Of a stretch of DNA of 64,000 bases, positions 14,001-23,000 are shown in pieces (the first letter of the stretch is position 1; every line of letters begins with the position of its first letter). This stretch comes from Colius striatus (taxonomy: Eukaryota; Chordata; Aves; Coliiformes; Coliidae): positions 12,180,915 through 12,244,914 of the forward strand of contig NC_084771.1 in NCBI RefSeq assembly GCF_028858725.1, given 5' to 3'. The notes beneath the pieces are model-generated. The model did no database searches. It had not been told where the DNA came from and was given only the letters and a program-made list of their open reading frames with translations. The position numbers were made by a program, and so were the translations under genes.

Positions 14001-17000
14001 TGGGTGCACATATTGGTTCTTTCACTGTCTCTGATTGGTTTGAAATCCACTTTTGCCACCATCACATCTTGTATTGAACTCTCCTCAGCTTGGTTTGAAT
14101 AGCAGAAGTCAAAGATCCCTCCTGTGTTTGCAGGAGCAGAGCAGCAGTTTCAGTTCCAGCAGGGGTAAAAGAAGCCACCTCTGTGACGGTGCTGCTAAAG
14201 CCAAAAAAACCCATAGCTGCTCTGACATTTACACCCAGCAGAACATTTATGCCCCAAGCTGTCCTGTTGCAAAGTGCAGCACTTGGAGGCAACCCCTTGA
14301 CCCTCTAGGATGGGTGCTGAGTGGTGTTGCTGACCTGCAAACAATGCTGGCTATAACATCCTGTGTGGTACATGCCACGTTCCCTTTCCTCATGGGGGGA
14401 AAATCCACCCAGATGCATTACAGCCACCCTTCTACAAGAGCATGGTTTTGCTTGAGCCCTCTCAGGTCAGCCGTGAGCCCTGGGTGTGTGGTGGCTGTGC
14501 AGGTGCCCAGAGCCCCGCAGTGTTCCCGTCAGCGTTACCTATGTTGTGGAGGCGAAGGGTGACGTACAACGGCCGGAGCGGTGTGGCTGCTGCTGAGCCA
14601 TTCACACAAATGCTCAGATCTTTATATTCTGCCTGGCTCAGATTTTGCAACATGCAGCCAGTGTTGATGCCGTGATCCTGAATGTAGTCATCACACTGAG
14701 CCACGTGGCCCAGCCCCTCGTACCTAGTGGGGTGACGGGAAACCAGGAAGAGAAAAATAACCAATTTGATTAATCACAGAATCTGAATGGTGGGGGCTGG
14801 AAGGGTCCTCTAGAGATCACCCAGCCCAACCCCCTGCTAAAGCAGGTTCATCTTAATCAGAGGGCACAGGAATGTGTTCAGGATGGTTTTGAAACCTCCC
14901 TGGGCAGCCTGGGCCAGGGCTCCCTCACCTCAATACCAAAGGAGCTTCTCTCCTCATGTTCCTGTGTTCCAGCTTGTGCCCATTACCCCTTGTCCTGTCA
15001 CTGGCCACCACAGAACAAAGGCTGGCCCCATCCTCTCAACAGCCACTCTTTAGGTATTTGTCAGCATTGATAAGGTCACCCTTCAATCTTCTCCAGGCTA
15101 AACAGTCCCAGGTCTCCCAACCTGTCAGGGAGGTGTTCCAGTCCCTTCATCATCTTGATAGCCCTGTGCTGGACTCCCTCCAGAAGTTCCCTGCCTCTCC
15201 TGAACCAGGGAGCCCAGAACTGGAGGCAGTACTCCAGATATGATCTCAGCACATCAGTTACTACTTGGGTAAGGCCTTTTTTTTTAAGCTTGGATCTAAG
15301 TCTTGAGTATTGCCTGTATCCTACCTGCCCTTTGCCTTTCACAGGTGATCAGAGCACAGTGGTATGCATCCATCCCCTGGACTCCTGTTATGGAGGAAGT
15401 GTGGGGAGGAGAAAAAAACCAAATTAACACATACATACAGCTTCCCAGGTTGGTTTGTGGGCTATTTCAGCCCATCCCCAAGACCATTCCTGGAACGTGA
15501 GAGACCTCACAAGGTGCCACTGTATGAGTGGAGCCAGGACACCTGTCCTCCATGGGATACTTATGGGACCATCAGCCACCAACCGACTCTAGAGTTGCAG
15601 AAAGGTCGCCTCCAAGCCAAAAGGCAGCAGTTTGTGGCAGGTGCCATGTGCCATGAATGTAATGAGTGCTAATGAGCTGCTACAGCTAATTACTGGAAGG
15701 TCCCATGTACTTACATGGGCATGTAAGGGAAACCCAGGGGTGGGAGTGAGGGAGGGCTCTGCTGGTTGTCAGCTCATGTGCAACCACAACCCTGTCCTCT
15801 CCAGCTGCCTCCTGTCTTTGGGGGCCACTTCCCAAAGCTTGGCTGCTGGCCCCATCTTTCCTATTACCTTTTAAGACTCTTACTGAAATAGTGCCTTGAG
15901 GCAGGGCTGAATCTGGCCTCTGTACACTACACCTCACAGAAATCTCCCTGCACAGCATATTGTGTTCTGGAGAAAAACTTCACGTGGCAGTGCTATAAAA
16001 ACTGACTCAGACATCAAAGGATACCGTGGCTGTGTTCCCACCCCAAGTTCCCTCTCTAAGTATACAGTGGCACCTAGATCCAAATGTCAGGCCTTGCCAC
16101 AGGCAGTTAAATAAGGGTGGGTTTGTTTGGGATTTTTTTGTGGGTTTATTTTTCCTTTTTCTAAGGAACAAATTATGAATTTCCAGTTTCCTTCAAGCAG
16201 ACCTTTGTACTCAGCCAAATGTTTTTAGATCAGTGTTTCTGCTTTGAAGACTTTCAAGAGCTACACGGAAACTGTTTTTAAAAAGCAGCTATGGTTTCCT
16301 ACACTCAGCCCAAAGGCATGGACCCCAATGATTTCCTCACTACTCATCCTTGCCATGGTATCATAAGGAGTTGAAGCACAAACACAGCATTTTCCTTGTC
16401 CAAAAAACTCTAAGTCTAGCTTTGCTTTTTTTGCAGAGGAGAATACTTGGGCATCAATATAAAAGAAACAACCGAGAATCATAGAATGGAAGGGGTTAGA
16501 AGGGACCTTTGGAGATCATCCAGTCTAACCCCCCTGTAGAAGCAGGTCCACCTAGATCAGATCACACAGGAATGTGTCCAGGCAGGTCTTGAAGACCTTC
16601 AGAGCAGGAGCCTCCACATCCTCCCTGGGCAGCCTGGGCCAGGGCTCCCTCATCCTCACAATGAAATAGTTTTTTGTTATGTTTCTTATGTTTAAATGGA
16701 ACTTTTTGTGTTCCAGCTGTATTCCCATCACCTCTTGTCCTGTTGCTAGATACCACAGAGAAAAAGGATGCCCCAACCTCCTGACACCCACCATTTAGAT
16801 ATTATTGCTACTTTTTGGCAGCATGTTTGCTTGTGTGATATATGCTAAGGCTATGAAAATACAATTGAAGACCAAAAGTGATGGTTGCCAAGAAGCCTTG
16901 CTCTTTGTACAGGGTTCACTGAACTCGGCACCCTCTCACTGAATCCTGTCCTGTAGGGGTATATGCACTGTACACAAGGGAAATGTGCAGCCAGAATGAT

Positions 17001-20000
17001 CCAGGTACAGGCAGCAAAAGGAAAGTACAAGGCCTTGTGATGGACAACATGCAGAAAACATTCCATGGGGGTGAATAACAGTGAAAGGAGGAAGGGAGAA
17101 GGCACTCCCTGTAGAATGTCAGCATGGGTCTGACTTTAAGGAAGGAAGCAAGGATTTGGTATTTCCTTGCCAGAAGGCATATGCTGCTTGGAGCATTATC
17201 TCAGCTCATTCTAGGTGGATCATGTAATAGCATTGGCCAGCTATAAAAGCATATTTACCATGGCATTTTAGTGCCCTGAGAGCTTTACTTAATTGCTGCC
17301 TGGATGGCTTTGCTATTTCGTCGGTACATACCAGTAATACAGCCCATAACGTACGCCACGAGGAGCGAGGACACCTGGTTGCCAAGTGCACTTGAGGTAT
17401 TCCCAGTCATGATAGATGCAGTGGAAATTCTGAACCTCTGACTCCAGTTTCCCTGTCAAATGAGAAGGGAATAAGCACTACTGAGCAATGTACCAGTCAG
17501 ACCCAGCAGAAGTAGCACTTTATGTCTTTCAACAACTGTGTGCTGCTGTTGAAAGACAAAGAAGGAAAAGAAAAGCCACTCAGCATTCTGAGTTAGTTTT
17601 GCTGCCAAGGGGTCTGTTTCCTGTAAAAGCCAAATCACTGTACTTGGAGCAGAAAGGTGCACAACTGACCTTTTCATTCAGCAGTGGTGCTCATGCAGGG
17701 CAACCCAGCAGAGCTGGGGTACAGGCAGAGGGAAATGAGCCCAGAGCATCCAGTAACCACAACCACAGGCAGTGGAAGCAGAAGTGCTCTGGTATCTTAT
17801 ACCTCAACAAACCCTGCCACTGGCTTATCCATCCAGCAACCCTCAGGTCAGCAGTGGTTCATGCAACAGGCTCATGCAAAGTGCAACACCGCATCAAAGC
17901 ACCCAAGGCAGCTCCTAACCTGACAATGGGGCCTGAAAGGTAGCAGAAATCCAGTCACTCTGCACCTCCGTGTCATCAGTACACCATCCTTCAAGCAGTG
18001 TCTGTACCTTCACTTCAGCAGTCCTGCTGAGGTCAAATCCAACTCTCAATTTTAGCTTCCTAGTAAAAATAACCTGGTTGAAAGACAGACTTTATAAGCA
18101 CCTCTTTTGCCGCTAAGTGGGCTGCAGAATCAGCTGCCATTGCTGCTGCTCTGGCTGCGAGCAGGCTCATTTCTGTCCAGCTTCTCCTGCCCAGTGCTTC
18201 TCCAACACTCTTGTACCACCTGCACTGTGAGTCCCTCCACCCCACAGGACACCAGCAACAGGACAGAGGAGGATCTGACCAGGATACCACAGTAAATCCA
18301 GACAAAAGGCACTTGTTCGTGATGTGAGATAATCAGAAACAGAGGGGACAATGAGTCTTGAGGCTGATGACTTCCATAGGAAGCACAATCACAACCTGCA
18401 AGGACAGAGCAGCAGCCAGGCAGTGCAATGTGGGCTCACCACTGCTGCCCTCACTCGTTTGCAGGACTTTTTTGAACATCCCCTCTGAAAGTTTTTCCTT
18501 TTCTTTTTTTCCCCTCAGATTTACCCCCCTTTTCCTTACACATGGGAAAAATAAGTTGGCAAAAGTTAAGACAAATGAGAGAGTGTCCCATTGGTCCAAG
18601 CAGGACAGAAGCAATATGCCATACAGATGCTGCCATGGGACCTGCAGTGGCACAGCCCACTGACAAATGTTTGGTCTGAGAGCCCTGTTGAGCCATGTGT
18701 TTCTAACAGAATCACAGAATGGAAGTCCCTTCACAGTTGGAAGGGACCTTTAGAGATCATCCAGTCCAACTCCCCTGCTAAAGCAGGTCTACCTAGATCA
18801 GGTCACACAGGAATGTGTCCAAGCGGCTCTTTAAAATCTCCATAGCAGGAGCCTCCACACCCTCCCTGGACAGCCTGGGCCAGGGCTCCCTCACCCATTT
18901 CCTTATGCTTAAATGAAACTTTTAGTGTTCCAGCTTTTTTCCATTATCCCTTGTCCTGTCACTGGATACAACAGAAAAAAAGTGCTGCCCCAACCTCCTG
19001 ACACCCACCATTTAGATATTTGTAAATACTAATGAGCTCCCCCCTCAGTCTCCTCCAGCTTGAACAGCCCCAGGTCCCACAGCCTTTCCTCATAAGGAAG
19101 ATGCTGCAGTTCCCTGATCATCTTGCTGGCCCTGCACTGGCCTCTCTCCAGCAGTTCCCTGTCCCTCTTGAGCTGAGGAGCCCAGAACTGGACATAGGAC
19201 TCCAGATGAGGCCTCACTAAGGCAGAGTAGAGGGGGAACAGAACCCAAACAGACATCAATAACTCTTGCTTCTGCTGACATAGAATCGTGGAATGGTAGG
19301 GTTGGAAGGGACCTTTAGAGATCATCCAGTCCAACCCCCAGACATCCCACGACTTTTTCTTCAGACTGCTTCTTCCTGACCTTATCTGGGATCATGGTTT
19401 TGGCAAAGTATCAGAGCTGATTATTTTCCTACTGCCCTGTGTAAGACACTCTTATTACTTGTGAGTTAGGGAGTTCTGATATGGTTTTGCAAACTGCTTA
19501 TTTTTTTCCCTTTGTGCTTTTTAAATGCCAGATAAAAATATCATAGAACAATCTGCACAGATGCTCCATGGCTGGGAATGCAATGTGCATTGTGACCAAT
19601 GTCAGGTCAAAGAGCCTCTTTCCAAACCCTCATGATCACAGTCCATGGCTGGAACAGAGTGGAGGGCACCGTGCTCTTCCACCTCCGCAGGCTCCCATGG
19701 GATGGCTGAGACAAAACCCATTTGCCTGGTCTCTGAGCACAGCCTGGCAGCCTCAGCTTTGCTGCCTTAGGTGGATGAAGAGGATGACTAGCTCATGAAT
19801 GAGGTGGAAAACATTCACAGCCAGAAGATGGGGTCCACAGCTCTGCTAACCTCATATGGCAGCCCCTGCTCTCCATCCTTGGTCTCTTGAGCTGGCAAGC
19901 TCTCTAGCATTCCTGCTTTAGGACTGTCCAGAAACATTTCCCTTTCTTTCAGGACACTAGTCTGTATTTTGGCTTGTTGGGGGACACCCTCAGTATATTT

Positions 20001-23000
20001 TTCAGGTGTTCCTCAGTACCTTGAGCCAACCAAACAGCCCACAGCCTGGTTTCCCCACTCCATGTACCTTCCTAACCCTGCAGCAGCTTTCGTCTTTGAA
20101 TCACTCCCAAGATACACTCCTACAACCCTCCCTGTACTGTGCCTGTCTTCTATTGCCCTGCCACATATCCATGAGAGAAGACTGACAATTTTATCACAGA
20201 GCTGAGTCAACCATATCTAAAAGACAAAAGCAAAAACTAACTAGAAACACCTTTTTGAATAAAGGGAATGTTACAGCGTTAGGATAAGTGATGAAATGTA
20301 TTTATTCACCACTTCGCATCCCCGAGGATCTGTTGACTTTGAGTTTCAGTTCAAACCCCATAAAGACTTTCTGAGAAGTGTAGTGCCTTTTACAATGAGG
20401 AATGTTACTAGATATTATTGGATTCTTTTTGGCAGTGAGCACCACATCCTCTGACTGAAACAGCCCCTTCTCTGACTGCTGCTGCTGTTACATTTCAAAA
20501 CACAGTCCCATCTGGCAAAAGCTTCAAACCACTGGAACAGTTTGCTTTTTTCATGGAAAGCTGGAACTGTTTTGGTTCCACTCCTCCTTGAAATGCAAAC
20601 ACAATCCTATTCAGGATCTAAAAGCAGAACATCTGGATTTAAGAGGATTAAACTGTACTTTGTCTTACCTTCCAGTCTCTGTCCCCAGCGTTGCGGTATT
20701 CAAACTTGTATTTTACTGTGCAGTCATTGAAGGTTTGGAGGTTGTGGGGAGGTTTCCACTCTACATCCAGAGAACCTAAGAGTCCAGGATCAGTGATCTG
20801 AAGGTCTTGTGGGGGAGCAACTAAATTGAAAACAAAGCATGGAGTAAAACAAGGGGGTTGATGTAAAGAGAAAGAAAACAGAAAATTGAAAAGTTGTGAA
20901 ATGTGAGGAGATGACAAATGCAGCTGCTGGATGTGGTGGGAAGCACTGCTGGTCCAGGGCCAGCCCTGGCTATTTAACAGCCTGTTCTCAAGAAGCACAC
21001 ACAAGCTCCACTCCTGCTCAACCCCTCCAAAACCCAATTTTTGCTGATGCTCAGAGAAAAATGCCTAAGGACCACTGGAAAGCCACAAAGAATGCTACAT
21101 TTTTGACACTCCTTTTCAAGCTATTTTAAGCAAGACTGCTGTCCTGGGATGATCTTTCAAGTCTTATATTGGTTTACTTTCATCTCACAATATTTACTGA
21201 ATGTCAGGACAGGGATCCTTGCAAACATTGTGTTCAAGCACATACACTGATATGGATGACAGCTCACAGCATGCTGGCAGGGAAATTTGTATTCCTTAAG
21301 CAGAACAGGCACAAATCATCTCTGTTGCTTTAAATATTCCTTTCAAGTATATGTAAAATTAATGACAAACCAAGATAAAAACCATACAGAAGCAGAAAGC
21401 CAGAGTGTTAAAATCATTCTTATTTTGGACAGTCTATCAGTGTGGTGGTTTAACCCTGGCTGGGTGCCAGGTGCCCATCAAGTCATAATATCACTCACCC
21501 TCCTAAACTGGACAGGAGAGAGGGAGAGAAATATAACAACAGGTTTGTGAGTTGAGATAAGGACAGGGAGATTGCTCAGCAATTAGCATCATGGGCAAAG
21601 CAGACTCAACTTGGGGAGGAAAGGGTTTGATTTACTAATGAACAAACAAAACAAAACAGAGAGATAAGAAATAAAACTAAATCTTAAAACACTTCCCTCC
21701 GTCCCTCCTCCTACCCAGGACTCTCTTTTTGCCCCACAGAGGGATGGGGGTTGGGGTTAGTTCATCACAGATGGACTTTGCTGCTGCTTCTTCTCAGGGT
21801 TCTCACTGCTACACTGTGGGGTCCCTCTTGTGGGAGACAGTCCCTCAGGAACTTCTCCAGCGTGGGTCCTTCCCATGGGCTGCAGCTCCTCATGAACTGC
21901 TCCAGCCTGGGGCCTGCCACAGGGCAGCTCCACACACCCTGCCCCAGCGTGGGTCACCCACGGGGAGAACAGTCCTTCAGGGACAGGCTGCTCCAGCCTG
22001 AAGCCATCACAGGGTCACAAGTCCTGACAGCAAACCTGCTCTGGCCTGGGCTCCTCTCTCCCCATGGGCTCCCCGGTGCTGCCAGGAGCTCGCTCCAGGG
22101 TGAGCTTCCCACGCAGTCACAGCCTCCTTCAGGCAGCCACCCGCTGCGGCGTGGGCTCCTCCACGGGCTGCCAGTGTGTCTCTGCTCCCTCATGGCCTCC
22201 ATGGGCTGCAGGAGGACAACCTGCTTCATCATGGTCCTCACCACAGTTCATAGGGGAGTCTCCTTTCCAGAGCCTAAGCACCCTTCTCCCCCTCCTTCTC
22301 CCCCGACCTTGGTATCTGCAGAGACGTTGTTCTCACTCTCACTGGGTTTAGCAACTGCTCAGCAATTTCTTCCCCTTCTTAATACGTTAATCACAGAGGT
22401 GTTACATCCATCACTAATTGGCCAGGCCTGGGTCAGCTGTGGGTCCATCTTAGCAGTGACTGGCCTTACCCCTGTCAGCTACAGGGGAAGCTTCTGGCAA
22501 CTCTTTAAAGAGTTCCCCCGGCTACCAAAACCTGACCCAGGCAAAGCCACGACAATCAGCTATACAAAAGTGTGCTCTTCTAGTCGGTCTGGCTTGTATG
22601 AAGCTGTTGTAAGGTGCTGCCATATGTTAATAAATCAGCATAATAAATATGTTATGGAGGAATTCAGAACTAAGACACACTTCCCAGCTCTGCACGGAGC
22701 TGTCACTCACATGACACAAGCTGATGGATATTCAGTCTTACTAGTTCAAACAAAGTACATTTTTATAACATTTAAGGTCATTTTTTTCTCCACTGTCTAG
22801 AGGTGAGGTTACCCATTTGCATTTCTACATATTCACTGCATGACACACTGTTTTCACTGTGATTTGGAGCCCACTTCGTGGCAGTATCAGCATTTCCACC
22901 ACTGCTCTGTTTGAGCCTGCCTTCTCTGCCACCTTTTTCGTGCCTTTGCCAGGATTTACACCACTCATTCCTTCATATTTTTTAAAATCCATCATGAGAG

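Noticed and set aside
15076-15342. Minus-strand frame of 88 codons with reverse-transcriptase similarity
   Set aside because: It is the decayed C-terminus of the CR1 LINE copy here, not a host gene.
21751-22800. Open frame of about 350 codons on the plus strand, the longest in the window
   Set aside because: It runs through the GC-rich repeat array of the solo LTR and past its 3' end, has no retroviral or cellular domain, and is explained by the repeat structure.
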